Shown one piece after another: positions 27,653-36,599 of a stretch of 64,000 bases of DNA. Positions within the stretch are counted from its first letter, which is position 1. Every line of letters begins with the position of its first letter. Under the pieces are notes generated by a model. It saw nothing but the letters and a program-made list of their open reading frames with translations. It was not told where the DNA came from and did not search any database. This DNA is from Alphaproteobacteria bacterium (GTDB lineage Bacteria > Pseudomonadota > Alphaproteobacteria > Rickettsiales > UBA998). The DNA is taken from NCBI GenBank assembly GCA_004293935.1, contig RDZH01000012.1, positions 1-64,000 on the forward strand, in the 5' to 3' direction. The position numbers and the translations under genes were made by a program.

Positions 27653-28065
27653 TGCGGCACTCCCTGTGGCAAGGTCGAATAGGTGAAGGATGATCCCCCC
27701 AAGAGGTCTGGCACGGCGGCTTGCACTTTTGCTAAATGGAAACAATAACGCACATCGCGCACTCCTGCTAAGGGAGCATGATGCTCCAACCACGCATCAA
27801 TCGCGGCACAAATGCGCATCGCCATATATTCAATCAATGCGTAGGGCTGCGCATAGGCCACATCTTTAATCACATCCGCTAATTGATGATAGCATAAAAA
27901 CGCCCCATCATCACGCGCACATGCCTCAGGAAGCTGGGGAAGATACAGATCAACACTCACCTCAATGGCTTGCGGGACAGAACGCTCTGCTTCACCATAC
28001 CCCAAATACGGAGTCAAGCGCAATCGATGCACACCAAGACGGGCAGGATAATGTATGTTGCTCAT
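27649..28065 (-). CDS. folB: Dihydroneopterin aldolase
   Basis: 138 residues from MSNIHYPARLGVHRLRLTPYLG. The family pattern G-x(8-10)-R...E..VPQAIEVSVDL is followed by Y-H-Q-L-A-D-V and ALIEYMA (the catalytic-region tyrosine and glutamate). It makes 6-hydroxymethyl-dihydropterin for FolK. A GGGG site lies before this ATG. It starts 11 bases after engB. Confidence 0.85.
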   Translation of the reverse strand: MSNIHYPARLGVHRLRLTPYLGYGEAERSVPQAIEVSVDLYLPQLPEACARDDGAFLCYHQLADVIKDVAYAQPYALIEYMAMRICAAIDAWLEHHAPLAGVRDVRYCFHLAKVQAAVPDLLGGSSFTYSTLPQGVPQ

Positions 28066-28076
28066 CCCCACCCCTT

Positions 28077-28676
28077 TTAATAACGACTAAGAGAAAAAAT
28101 GGTGCTACGCATTACATCAAGCCCCGTTCCATCTTCGCTGGAGGTGGAGATAATATCAGGCAGTGCCGCAGGGTGACGGCGCAATGCGGCGTTCAGTTGC
28201 TCAATGCGCATCTGATGGTGCGCCTGCGTGACCTTATCCACCTTTGTTAGCACGCATTGATAGGTTATGGCGGATTCATCGAGCATCGTCATCCATGCTT
28301 GGTCATCCTCATTAATCTTATCGCGCCGTGCATCCAGAAGCAAAAACACCCGACGCAAGGTTGGGCGACCACATAAATAATCACGCGTGAGTTGCGTCCA
28401 TTGTTTAATATCCCGTTTGGATGCTTCTGCAAAACCATAGCCCGGCAAATCAACCACAAAGAATGTGTCATCAATACGGAAAAAATTTAGTTGCCGTGTA
28501 CGCCCCGGCGTTTGTGAGGTACGCGCCAAATCGCGCTTGCCCAACACGGCATTAATCAGGCTGGATTTTCCAACATTGGAACGCCCCGCAAATGCTACCT
28601 CAGGCAAGCTATAGGGGGGCAAGGCATCATGGCGGTTCACACCTGCGGTAAATTCACATAGGTTAAAACGTGCCAT
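28077..28676 (-). CDS. engB: Ribosome-biogenesis GTPase EngB/YsxC
   Basis: 199 residues. G1 GRSNVGKSSL, G2 in SQTPGRTRQLNFF, G3 DLPGYGFAEAS and G4 TKVDKV are all present. EngB assists assembly of the 50S subunit. Its ATG shares a base with the yidC stop, the usual yidC-engB order. Confidence 0.95.
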   Translation of the reverse strand: MARFNLCEFTAGVNRHDALPPYSLPEVAFAGRSNVGKSSLINAVLGKRDLARTSQTPGRTRQLNFFRIDDTFFVVDLPGYGFAEASKRDIKQWTQLTRDYLCGRPTLRRVFLLLDARRDKINEDDQAWMTMLDESAITYQCVLTKVDKVTQAHHQMRIEQLNAALRRHPAALPDIISTSSEDGTGLDVMRSTIFSLSRY

Positions 28677-30457
28677 TATTTCCTCTTTTTGATGGGAACG
28701 AGTCGCTTGCCTGTGATCGGATCATAGAGCTTTTGGAAGCGACGCATTATCATCATTTGTTGCGTAATAGAAAGAACATTATTCCATGCCCAATAAATAA
28801 CTAGCCCCACGGGAAAACTCGCACACATGAACAAGAAAATATAGGGCATAAACATCATGACTTGCGCCTGCGTTGGATCAGATGGCTTCGGATTCAACCG
28901 CTGCTGGATGATCATTGTCACCACCATAATCAACGGCCAAATGCCAATATGCATCATTTGAAAAGGCGGATCCCAAGGAATCATGCCAAACAAGGTAAAG
29001 ATATTGGTTGGGTCTGCTGCCGACAAATCATGTATCCAGCCATAAAACGGGGCATGACGCATTTCAATCGTCACATACAACACTTTATACAGCGCGAAAA
29101 ATACAGGAATCTGTAGCACCAACGGCAAGCATCCCGAAGCAGGGTTCACCCCTTCTTCTTTATACATGCCCATAATTTCCTGATTCATCTTCAGACGATC
29201 ATCAGCATAACGCTCTTGCAACTCTTTCATTTTTGGCATAAGCAGTTTCATCTGCGACATAGAGGCATAGGATTTATTTGCCAATGGGAACATTAATGCT
29301 TTAATCAACACGGTGAGAACCAAAATAGCAATCCCAACATTGCCGATCATGCTATTGAGAAACTGCAATGCACTAAAAATAGGGCGCGTTAAGAAATAGA
29401 GTACACCAAAATCAATGGCGCGTTCAAACAATGGTATCTGATAACTTTGCTCATAGGAGGTGAGCAAATCCACCTCTTTCGCCCCCGAAAACATACGTAC
29501 TAATTGCGTATGCGTACCCGATGCTGGCACAGTGATAACCTCTCCCAACATGTCCACTTGATAACGGTGATCCCCCTGCCCGACATAATGTTGATAGGTT
29601 GTGGTATAAGGAACATGCTGTGTGCTATCTGGAATGAGAGCAGTCAACCAATATTTATCGGTGATCCCTGCCCATCCCTTGGTTTGCGCAGCAATATGTA
29701 CGGATTTTTCCTCAATATCTTCATAGCTATATTCTTCTAAGCGGTCTTCATGCACCCCCATCATGCCTTCATGCGAGATCACCATCGCATCTGGCGAGGT
29801 GTTCACGGTACGATTAATCAGACTATAAGGCGCAAGGCTAATAGGTTCTGAGGTGCTGTTGATAACGCGCTGTGTGAGGGTAAACATTGCCCCTTCATCC
29901 ACGGCAACTTCCTGTTCAAAGCGTACCCCTGCACCATTATCCCAAGAAAAAACAACGGGCTGTGTTGGTGTTAGCGTATCATGTGACGCGACCCACTCCG
30001 TGTTCGCATCAGGCACGCGCACCGCCGTACTCGCCCATCCAGATTCCATAAAATAACCAGCTTTTGCCGTGCGTGGCGTGAGTAATACCACTTCCGGGCT
30101 ATCCTTATCCGTTGTTTCACGATAATCCGCCAAGGTGACATCATCAAAGCGCATCCCTTTCAAGGCGATCGATCCGTGCAAGCGTTCTGTATGAATCTGC
30201 ACACGTGATACGCCCCTAATTGCGGAGGCACGATCCGCAGGAAGCTGCTCCACGGTTGGGGCAGTCGCTGGTTGTGATTGGTGTGCGGCAAGCTGTTCTT
30301 TTTGCGTGTTGATACTTTGCTGTACGGCTTGTTGTTGCGCCAATGGATCAGCATAGAAGATTTTCCATGCCATAATAACCAGCATCGTTGCTACGACTGC
30401 AATAAAGAGATTGCGTTGATCGCGTGGATCGGATGGAATTGGTGTTTGCGTCGTCAT
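28676..30457 (-). CDS. yidC: Membrane protein insertase YidC
   Basis: 593 residues. N-terminal membrane anchor (FIAVVATMLVIMAWKIFY), a large periplasmic beta domain, and the conserved C-terminal five-helix insertase core (GNVGIAILVLTVLIKALMFPLANKSYASM, GCLPLVLQIPVFFALYKVL). It inserts small inner-membrane proteins with or without SecYEG. The basic tail (KRLVPIKKRK) can touch the ribosome. The usual upstream partners rnpA and rpmH are absent. Confidence 0.97.
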   Translation of the reverse strand: MTTQTPIPSDPRDQRNLFIAVVATMLVIMAWKIFYADPLAQQQAVQQSINTQKEQLAAHQSQPATAPTVEQLPADRASAIRGVSRVQIHTERLHGSIALKGMRFDDVTLADYRETTDKDSPEVVLLTPRTAKAGYFMESGWASTAVRVPDANTEWVASHDTLTPTQPVVFSWDNGAGVRFEQEVAVDEGAMFTLTQRVINSTSEPISLAPYSLINRTVNTSPDAMVISHEGMMGVHEDRLEEYSYEDIEEKSVHIAAQTKGWAGITDKYWLTALIPDSTQHVPYTTTYQHYVGQGDHRYQVDMLGEVITVPASGTHTQLVRMFSGAKEVDLLTSYEQSYQIPLFERAIDFGVLYFLTRPIFSALQFLNSMIGNVGIAILVLTVLIKALMFPLANKSYASMSQMKLLMPKMKELQERYADDRLKMNQEIMGMYKEEGVNPASGCLPLVLQIPVFFALYKVLYVTIEMRHAPFYGWIHDLSAADPTNIFTLFGMIPWDPPFQMMHIGIWPLIMVVTMIIQQRLNPKPSDPTQAQVMMFMPYIFLFMCASFPVGLVIYWAWNNVLSITQQMMIMRRFQKLYDPITGKRLVPIKKRK

Positions 30458-30623
30458 AAATACTCTAATGTTGCTAATCGTGTGCGTGATTGCGCATCTT
30501 TTTGGCGGTCATGCCTTTCATTTCTTCTAACGTCATGAATGCAGTGCTATGCTTTTCATCATATCATTAGACGTATTGAAACAGTGAGTTTTACACCATC
30601 ACCCCTATGATGGTCAAGTATTT

Positions 30624-31073
30624 CTATAGTCGTTTCACAAATAACACAGCGAAGATCACACCGATGCCAACCACAGAAATACGCAAGCGTACTGTCCAAA
30701 GCCATGCGGGGATGATTTCATGACGATAAAAATGCCACTCACACCCAAGCAGTGCGATATATCCCGCCAAAAGCAGCATTAATCCAATGCTGCCATGATA
30801 GCACAACGCCCCCGCGCCCGTCATAAGAGGAACGAGACTCATCGCAATCACCATCTGTGAAACTCGGCTCTGGTCGCGCATGGTAACGCCATGCATCCAA
30901 TACATACCACCAAACAACGCAAGAAACGTCGCGCCATAACTTAAAAACGCATGAAGCGGATGCACATTCCACATGCGAACACCAAAGATAATCTCCCCTG
31001 CGAACCAAAGCAAAGGCATAATCCCTAGACTCAGCACATATCCAGCGCGTCTTTGTGTTTCACGTTCAAACAT
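30624..31073 (-). CDS. Small integral membrane protein, DUF3429-like
   Basis: 149 residues, about five membrane segments. The arrangement G-I-M-P-L-L near 17, HAFLSYGATFLALFGGMYWMHG near 41 and RLRISVVGIGVIFAVLFV at the end matches the DUF3429 pattern (a 'YGA..L.F.GG..W' signature). Function of that family is unknown. It is monocistronic; a 7-bp hairpin (ACCATCA/TGATGGT, 30593-30612) follows it. Confidence 0.6.
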   Translation of the reverse strand: MFERETQRRAGYVLSLGIMPLLWFAGEIIFGVRMWNVHPLHAFLSYGATFLALFGGMYWMHGVTMRDQSRVSQMVIAMSLVPLMTGAGALCYHGSIGLMLLLAGYIALLGCEWHFYRHEIIPAWLWTVRLRISVVGIGVIFAVLFVKRL

Positions 31074-31143
31074 TATGTTCTATCGATCCAAATTCATCTC
31101 AGTTTTTGATAACACATTATCCAAAACTAATATAACTCAAGAA

Positions 31144-31173
31144 AAAAGGCGATGCATGACTGCACCGCCTTTT
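31144..31173 (-). terminator. Rho-independent terminator after the porin transcript
   Basis: AAAAGGCG and CGCCTTTT with a 14-base loop; on the minus strand the second arm continues as TTTTTTCTT. It lies downstream of the porin stop and of repeat element 31185-31298, so both would be in the porin transcript. Confidence 0.7.
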
Positions 31174-31184
31174 CATATTAGCCC

Positions 31185-31298
31185 ATACTCATCATACATG
31201 AGGATGCGTAGCATCAGAATGTGGAAAAGATGAGTATTTTATAAGATACACCCTTAATTTCACTTCAAGAATTCAACTCCTTGAAGTGAAATGGGTAT
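31185..31298. repeat. Two-hairpin repeat element, copy A
   Basis: Hairpin 1: ATACTCATC (31185-31193) pairs with GATGAGTAT (31229-31237), enclosing ACAT/ATGT and a GATGC-GTA-GCATC tip. Hairpin 2: ATTTCACTTCAAG (31257-31269) pairs with CTTGAAGTGAAAT (31280-31292), flanked by ATAC-ACCC and GGGTAT. A second copy lies at 48979-49097 in the same orientation. Here it occupies the region just after the porin stop codon. It is either a mobile repeat or a structured RNA. Confidence 0.75.
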
Positions 31299-31319
31299 AC
31301 TATGCTAACGTTACGTCTA

Positions 31320-32426
31320 TTAGAACGCAACTTGTGTACCCAAAATGAATACAGTGCCTTCATTGTCACGTGTAACACCCGGTGCGCTGAACTCATAGAA
31401 GCTAACTTCCGCATAAGGAGTTAGACCAGGAGCCAATTTATAATCTGTACCAACAACGAAGTTTTGGAAATCATTGTTTGCACCAGCAACATCAAGAGAG
31501 CTTCCAAGGTAGGTGAACGCTGCACCAAACTTGTTCATTTGGTATCCCAAACCACCAGTCCAATATTGTCCATCAGTTGAAGCAGTACCTAAACTTGAAC
31601 CCCAATCACCATAAGAACCAGCCAAGCTAAAGCCTTGGTATCCTAAGTTTGCACCAACATTATATGCAAAAAGATCTTTTGTGTTGTCTGCTTCAGAATC
31701 ACCATATTGTACTGTTGCAGCAGCAGCCAATGATACATCACCAAATGTATTGTCATACGACAAGCCCGCATCTACGATACGACCAGCTTGACCAACATTG
31801 TTATCACCACGAGACACCAACTGACCACGATCAGTCATATCAGGCTGGTATGTGATACCAAATTGGAAACCGCTATACGCAGGAGTGTAATAAGTGATTT
31901 TGTTTGCGTTGTACAAAGACTCATCATTTAGAGCAAGTGTCGAACCATGCGCTGTTGGCAAGCCCGGAGTTGTGATAAACGCGCCACCCGTTGGGTTAGC
32001 AAAGAATACCCACGCACCGTCAATACCACCAGTACCAACGTTAATGCTTGAAGCATCAACGCGGAGTGATTCAGACGCACCTTCTTTTGAACCAAGTTCA
32101 AAGCGCCCCCAATTACCACCGAGATACACATAAGTACGCGCAGCATTGAATCCTTCTGCATTGGCATCTGGAGTCACATCAGCTTCCAAATCAATCACTG
32201 CACCATAATCAAGACCTGCATCAGAACGACCATCAACGCGCAAAGATACTTGCGTATCGTTACGGAAGCCATGCTCACGCTGACCATTGTCAAAATCATC
32301 ATTTACAACGCCTGCTTGGAAATCAGAAAATCCACCAACAGTTACTTTTGGAGTCTGAGCCAAAGAAGCATTTGCAAACATTGCAGCAACCACTAAGCCC
32401 GTAGTCCCTAATAATAGTTTTTTCAT
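31320..32426 (-). CDS. Outer-membrane porin
   Basis: 368 residues from MKKLLLGTTG; the ATG at 32426 is preferred to one three codons earlier because AGGA then lies at a proper distance. Signal peptide with ANASLAQ cleavage region, then many alternating strands with aromatic girdles and a terminal phenylalanine (ILGTQVAF), the signature for BAM-mediated outer-membrane assembly. It resembles 16-strand general porins of alphaproteobacteria (KVTVGGFSDFQAG start). Small hydrophilic solutes are the likely cargo. Highly biased codon choice fits strong expression. Confidence 0.85.
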   Translation of the reverse strand: MKKLLLGTTGLVVAAMFANASLAQTPKVTVGGFSDFQAGVVNDDFDNGQREHGFRNDTQVSLRVDGRSDAGLDYGAVIDLEADVTPDANAEGFNAARTYVYLGGNWGRFELGSKEGASESLRVDASSINVGTGGIDGAWVFFANPTGGAFITTPGLPTAHGSTLALNDESLYNANKITYYTPAYSGFQFGITYQPDMTDRGQLVSRGDNNVGQAGRIVDAGLSYDNTFGDVSLAAAATVQYGDSEADNTKDLFAYNVGANLGYQGFSLAGSYGDWGSSLGTASTDGQYWTGGLGYQMNKFGAAFTYLGSSLDVAGANNDFQNFVVGTDYKLAPGLTPYAEVSFYEFSAPGVTRDNEGTVFILGTQVAF

Positions 32427-32569
32427 TATCAACATCCTATTGTTAATTACCTAAGGTTAAAAAAATGGACGACGCTAAAACGCGCCCTTGACCCATATAT
32501 ACAAAACTCTTATACCAATATCCAACAAGATGAAAAGAAAAAACGCGAAACGGGTCACATAAAATTTCT

Positions 32570-32591
32570 ACTGTTGCTAACAAACAACAGT
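32570..32591. promoter_or_regulatory. Palindrome upstream of yggS / porin
   Basis: ACTGTTG and CAACAGT with an eight-base spacer, in the 207-base divergent region between the porin and yggS. Operator-like by symmetry and position; no regulator can be named. Confidence 0.35.
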
Positions 32592-32633
32592 TAATTTTTC
32601 GTATATGCCCAATCGTTTTTTTAGGAAAAAATT

Positions 32634-33320
32634 ATGGTTGATGAAAAATTTACATACATATCAAACAACTACCATGCGCTGCAGTGCGAAATTGCCACAG
32701 TGGCACAAGAGGCACAACGCCCTATCCCCCGCCTCCTTGCCGTGACTAAACAGCAGCCACAAGAAAAAATTGATGCATTGCTCGCCTTGGGGCATCGTTT
32801 TTTTGCAGAAAACAAGGTGCAAGAGGCAAAATTGCATTGGGAGCATCATCCCATGCGCCCGCATATTGAACTACATTGCATTGGGCATCTGCAACGCAAT
32901 AAGGCGCGTGACGCTGTCGCACTGTTTGATGTGATTGAAACCGTGGATCGCGCAAGCCTCGTGGATGCGATAGCGCAGGAGGCAACCCGCCGTGGCAAGC
33001 ACCAGCGCATCATGATTCAAGTGAATATCGGCAAAGAACCCCAAAAATCAGGTGTCGATGAAGAACATCTGGATGCACTGATCATGCTTGTGCGTACTCA
33101 TAGATCGCTTGCGCTTGAAGGCTTGATGTGCGTTCCCCCCATAGATACCGATCCAACAGAACATTTTATCCGCTTACACAACTATGCAACGCATTATGCA
33201 TTGCCCTATTGCAGCATGGGCATGAGCAATGATTACCGCACGGCAATCCGTTGTGGCGCAACGCATGTACGCATTGGTTCGGCTTTGCTTGGGGAGCGCG
33301 ACAAATTATATAGCGCGTAG
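32634..33320 (+). CDS. YggS/PLPBP-type pyridoxal-phosphate homeostasis protein
   Basis: 228 residues forming the alanine-racemase-like TIM barrel of YggS. RLLAVTKQQPQEKIDALLALGHRFFAENKVQEA carries the cofactor lysine; GHLQRNKARDA, QVNIGKEPQKSGV and CSMGMSNDYRTAIRCGATHVRIGSALLG are family blocks. It binds pyridoxal phosphate without catalysis and buffers its supply. It faces the porin across a shared regulatory region. Confidence 0.93.
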   Translation: MVDEKFTYISNNYHALQCEIATVAQEAQRPIPRLLAVTKQQPQEKIDALLALGHRFFAENKVQEAKLHWEHHPMRPHIELHCIGHLQRNKARDAVALFDVIETVDRASLVDAIAQEATRRGKHQRIMIQVNIGKEPQKSGVDEEHLDALIMLVRTHRSLALEGLMCVPPIDTDPTEHFIRLHNYATHYALPYCSMGMSNDYRTAIRCGATHVRIGSALLGERDKLYSA

Positions 33321-33359
33321 CGATAAGAACACATCCAATAAAACGTGCTATGAAAAATT

Positions 33360-33399
33360 ATATGGAATTATAGTGCATTATAGTGCATTATAGCCATAT
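33360..33399. repeat. Short tandem repeat within an inverted repeat
   Basis: ATTATAGTGC is repeated twice and a half (33367-33394), and the block is bounded by ATATGG and CCATAT. It lies 30 bases before the ATPase start and may affect its promoter. Confidence 0.45.
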
Positions 33400-33430
33400 C
33401 AACCTATACAACCCTAAAAAAACTATAATT

Positions 33431-34609
33431 ATGGATGAAGTACGAAACCCTTTTGCACCGGGTGCAGGAAGTCAACCGCCCGAACTTGCAGGAAGAAGCG
33501 CAATCCTTGCTGATGCAGACATTGCTTTGCAGCGTATCGTGAAGGGACGACATAGCAAATCCCAGATGCTTCTTGGCTTACGAGGCGTAGGCAAAACCGT
33601 ATTGCTCCGAAAAATAGAAAGCATGGCGGAAGAAAGCAACCTACTCACTTCGTTTATAGAAGCACCAGAGAATCAAAAATTATCTGAGTTGTTGTATCCT
33701 AAAATTCATCAAATTCTTCGCAAGCTCTCTAATATCGAACAAGCAAAAACATTAGCACATCATGCCATGCGTTCGCTACGTTCTTTTGCCAGTGCTTTTA
33801 ATATTGCCGTTGGAGATTTTTCTGTATCCGTCAATCCTGAAGCAGGAAGCGCGGATAGCGGACGATTGGAAGCAGATTTGAGCGATCTTTTTGAGCGCGT
33901 TGGCAAAGCCGTACAAGCAGCGCACTGTGTATGGTGTCTTTTTATCGATGAAGTGCAATATTTATCGAAAGAAGATTTATCCGCACTTATTGTTGCCATA
34001 CACCACGCTAATCAAAAAAATCTTCCTATCATTTTTTATGGAGCAGGTCTACCACAAGTTGCCGCCTTATCAGGTAATGCGAAATCTTATGCCGAACGAC
34101 TCTTTGATTATCCGCAGATCGGACGGCTTGATCGACCATCCGCCATTCATGCCATTCGCGCCCCAATTTTAGAGGAAGGGGAGTCTATCACCGATGAAGC
34201 ACTTGAAGCTATTGTCCAACAAACCAAAGGCTATCCATTTTTTTTACAAGAATGGGGGAAACAGGTGTGGAACATCGCATCTCAATCCCCCATCACCGCA
34301 CATGATGTGACAGAGGCAACACCCATCGCGCTGCAACAACTCGATGATAGTTTTTTTCGTGTACGCTTTGAGCGATTAACCCCGAAGGAACAAGAATATG
34401 TCTTGACTATGGCAATGATTGGTGAGGGCCCATCCTACCGTTCTGCGGATATTGCGGAGATTCTAAACAAGAATATAGCTACACTTGCGCCTTTGCGCGC
34501 TCAAATCATCAATAAAGGTATGATTTATAGCCCTGCCCATGGCGATATTGCGTTTACTGTACCGATGTTTGATGATTATTTGAGGCGTAGAACCCACCAC
34601 CCTCTTTAG
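33431..34609 (+). CDS. AAA ATPase with C-terminal winged-helix-like region
   Basis: 392 residues from MDEVRNPFAPG; an upstream extension to 33383 is A/T-rich and unlikely. Walker A GLRGVGKT (49-56), Walker B CLFIDEVQYL, then GYPFFLQEWGKQVW typical of the ORC/STAND-like 'AAA_16' ATPases. The C-terminus (LTPKEQEYVLTMAMIGEGPSYRSADIAEILNK) looks like a winged helix. Such stand-alone ATPases are common in bacterial genomes and usually uncharacterised; DNA binding is an inference. Confidence 0.75.
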   Translation: MDEVRNPFAPGAGSQPPELAGRSAILADADIALQRIVKGRHSKSQMLLGLRGVGKTVLLRKIESMAEESNLLTSFIEAPENQKLSELLYPKIHQILRKLSNIEQAKTLAHHAMRSLRSFASAFNIAVGDFSVSVNPEAGSADSGRLEADLSDLFERVGKAVQAAHCVWCLFIDEVQYLSKEDLSALIVAIHHANQKNLPIIFYGAGLPQVAALSGNAKSYAERLFDYPQIGRLDRPSAIHAIRAPILEEGESITDEALEAIVQQTKGYPFFLQEWGKQVWNIASQSPITAHDVTEATPIALQQLDDSFFRVRFERLTPKEQEYVLTMAMIGEGPSYRSADIAEILNKNIATLAPLRAQIINKGMIYSPAHGDIAFTVPMFDDYLRRRTHHPL

Positions 34610-34653
34610 ATTTTCTCTTGCCCCTCTGCGTGAAAAAATATAGACTCCATGCC

Positions 34654-35175
34654 ATGAAAAAAATAATCATTGCACTCGCTCTTCTATGCCACCCTGCTCA
34701 TGCGCAAGATAAACCAATAATTGCTATGCCAAAATCGTGTGAACCCTATAGAGATGTGATCCCATCTTATTGGGGAGAGGGCATATCGTATGAACAAGGC
34801 ACTGATAGCACCACAAGTGAAGATATGACACCAAGGTTTGAGGGCAGATGTTCAGACGATACCATAAGCCTATTATTGGGATTTGGCAAAGGATGTACAG
34901 GCGCGAGCGTATGTAGAATTGGAACATTCGCACGCCAACGATTGGTTTCACAGAACCAGTCTATCTATCCGCAGAAACTCTTTAAGCCTTTTTATTTAGA
35001 TAAAACACCAGACATCATGGCATATTTTACACCCGCAACCTGCGGCGCAAATTGTTCGGACTCACATTTGATGTGGATAGAAAATGGCTATTTTTATGAG
35101 ATAGGCAATAAGGCAGCAGACCTAGACACCCTAATAAAATCCCAGCAATCCATAAAATCATCTAGCACGCCTTGA
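34654..35175 (+). CDS. Secreted cysteine-containing protein of unknown function
   Basis: 173 residues from MKKIIIALALLCHPAHAQ, a clear Sec signal peptide. The mature part has six cysteines (S-C-E-P, R-C-S, G-C-T, V-C-R, T-C-G-A-N-C-S), suggesting disulfides made in the periplasm. No family recognised. It follows the ATPase gene by 44 bases and may be co-transcribed. Its 3' end overlaps the end of the convergent bioC by 18 bases. Confidence 0.65.
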   Translation: MKKIIIALALLCHPAHAQDKPIIAMPKSCEPYRDVIPSYWGEGISYEQGTDSTTSEDMTPRFEGRCSDDTISLLLGFGKGCTGASVCRIGTFARQRLVSQNQSIYPQKLFKPFYLDKTPDIMAYFTPATCGANCSDSHLMWIENGYFYEIGNKAADLDTLIKSQQSIKSSSTP

Positions 35176-35901
35176 TACCACCCACCACCCCACCTGATAG
35201 CTACTCACGACTCCTCCATCCGTGCATTGCGGATATGCACGGCACACAGCGCGAATCTCAGCAACAGAAAGAGGGGCGCGCTTATGCGCAATCGCACCAA
35301 TCTGTTTCAGTGAACGCAGCATCGCATAGGCATCCCCGTCATGCATCCTATGCGTTTCAAGGGCATGGTGGTGTATAGCACATCCATGCTGGATTAACAG
35401 CTCACTCAATGATGCTGCACTCGGATAGGTGAGCAAAGGAGATTCCACGCCACTACAGCGAAAAGCCTCCGCAAGTTCGCCTAACGTTCCTGCTATTAAC
35501 GTCGCAATAATGGCATAGCCCCCATGGCGTAATACGCGCTGCATTTCGCGTATGGTTGCATCGAGTGGGTGCATCCACTGCCATGCCATGCTACTCACAT
35601 ACCCATCCATCGAGCCATCACGCAAAGGCAAAGCGCGACCATCCGCACATAGGCGTTCCCCCGCACTAATCTTCCCACACATCGCTTCAGATGCATCAAT
35701 ATGCAGCCATGCATAATCAGGGGCGCAGCGTGCAATCGCACCCGTACCCGCCCCAACATCCACCACAATACTACCATGCGCCACATAGGAGGGCATCATT
35801 GCTGCCACGGCATGACTCACACGCGCTTGCACCTGTGCATAGGCATCATAGCTTTGTGCCGCACGCCCAAACCGATCCGCAATCACACGGACATCATCCA
35901 T
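35158..35901 (-). CDS. bioC: Malonyl-ACP O-methyltransferase, BioC-like
   Basis: 247 residues. The BioC start pattern DRFGRAAQSYDAYAQVQ is followed by the SAM site VVDVGAGTGAI and by SSMAWQWMHP (equivalent to SN.ALQW in BioC) and GTLGELAEAF. BioC methylates malonyl-ACP so that fatty-acid enzymes can build the pimeloyl chain of biotin. It overlaps the bioH-like gene by eight bases, which strongly supports the pairing. Confidence 0.8.
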   Translation of the reverse strand: MDDVRVIADRFGRAAQSYDAYAQVQARVSHAVAAMMPSYVAHGSIVVDVGAGTGAIARCAPDYAWLHIDASEAMCGKISAGERLCADGRALPLRDGSMDGYVSSMAWQWMHPLDATIREMQRVLRHGGYAIIATLIAGTLGELAEAFRCSGVESPLLTYPSAASLSELLIQHGCAIHHHALETHRMHDGDAYAMLRSLKQIGAIAHKRAPLSVAEIRAVCRAYPQCTDGGVVSSYQVGWWVVSRRAR

Positions 35902-36595
35902 AATGCAGTTCCTGTATCAAACTATCAATATGGTTGCGTATCCATGCGGGATTATGAATATGGGGCGCATGGGCGCACCCCTCAAAGCAATGATAGGTGA
36001 CATCATGCCCTTGCTCCGCAAACACCAATCCTTGCTGCGGATGCACAATATGATCCCGCTCACCATAAATAAGCGTCAATCGTGGCAACTTCACATGCGC
36101 CAAATCATCATGACGCAACTGCGCCAACCAATCAAGCCCCCATTGCCATGCATGAAGCGTTGCGGGGTGATATTCTGCAGGGAGCGCATCAAGAATACGA
36201 TCATAATGTACATCTTCTTTTGCAATCAGATGCGAAAAGCGACGCGCCGTTTTCAATGGTTGCGTTCTAAAATTCTCATCAAAGAGGCTAAAAACATCGT
36301 GGGGCATGGCATGAGAGAATTGTGCGCAACGCACAAATTGCACAGGGCTGCATAAAATCACCATATGTTGACATGCGGGCAACCGTCCTTGGGCATAAGC
36401 GTGCAGTAATAACGTCCCTCCCAAAGACCATCCCACCGCGATACGCGTCTGTGCGTGCCTCGCTAGCTCATCAAATACGGCATCCGCACTGCCTAAACTA
36501 GCATAATCGACATGCGTCGCATGGGGTGCGACATAATGCAGCGCATCATAAGGTTGCGCCCAACCAGAAAGAGCAAGCATAGGAGCATCCTGCAT
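35894..36595 (-). CDS. bioH: Alpha/beta hydrolase, BioH-like pimeloyl-ACP methyl ester esterase
   Basis: 233 residues from MQDAPMLALSGWAQPYD, where AAGG precedes the ATG; a 16-residue upstream extension would overlap ribE. Nucleophile elbow GWSLGG, then LTLIYGERDHIV (acid) and EGCAHAPHIH (base) complete the catalytic triad of BioH. BioH removes the methyl group added by BioC. The next gene is bioC, so the two form the 'methyl shield' of early biotin synthesis. Confidence 0.75.
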   Translation of the reverse strand: MQDAPMLALSGWAQPYDALHYVAPHATHVDYASLGSADAVFDELARHAQTRIAVGWSLGGTLLLHAYAQGRLPACQHMVILCSPVQFVRCAQFSHAMPHDVFSLFDENFRTQPLKTARRFSHLIAKEDVHYDRILDALPAEYHPATLHAWQWGLDWLAQLRHDDLAHVKLPRLTLIYGERDHIVHPQQGLVFAEQGHDVTYHCFEGCAHAPHIHNPAWIRNHIDSLIQELHYG

Positions 36596-36599
36596 AGCC

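Noticed and set aside
30474..30536. 20-codon frame (MTLEEMKGMTAKK...) just upstream of yidC on the minus strand
   Set aside because: No ribosome-binding site and no homology recognised; too short to support, although the position directly before yidC is suggestive.
33367..33394. Tandem ATTATAGTGC units considered as a CRISPR-like array
   Set aside because: Units are directly adjacent with no spacers and number under three.
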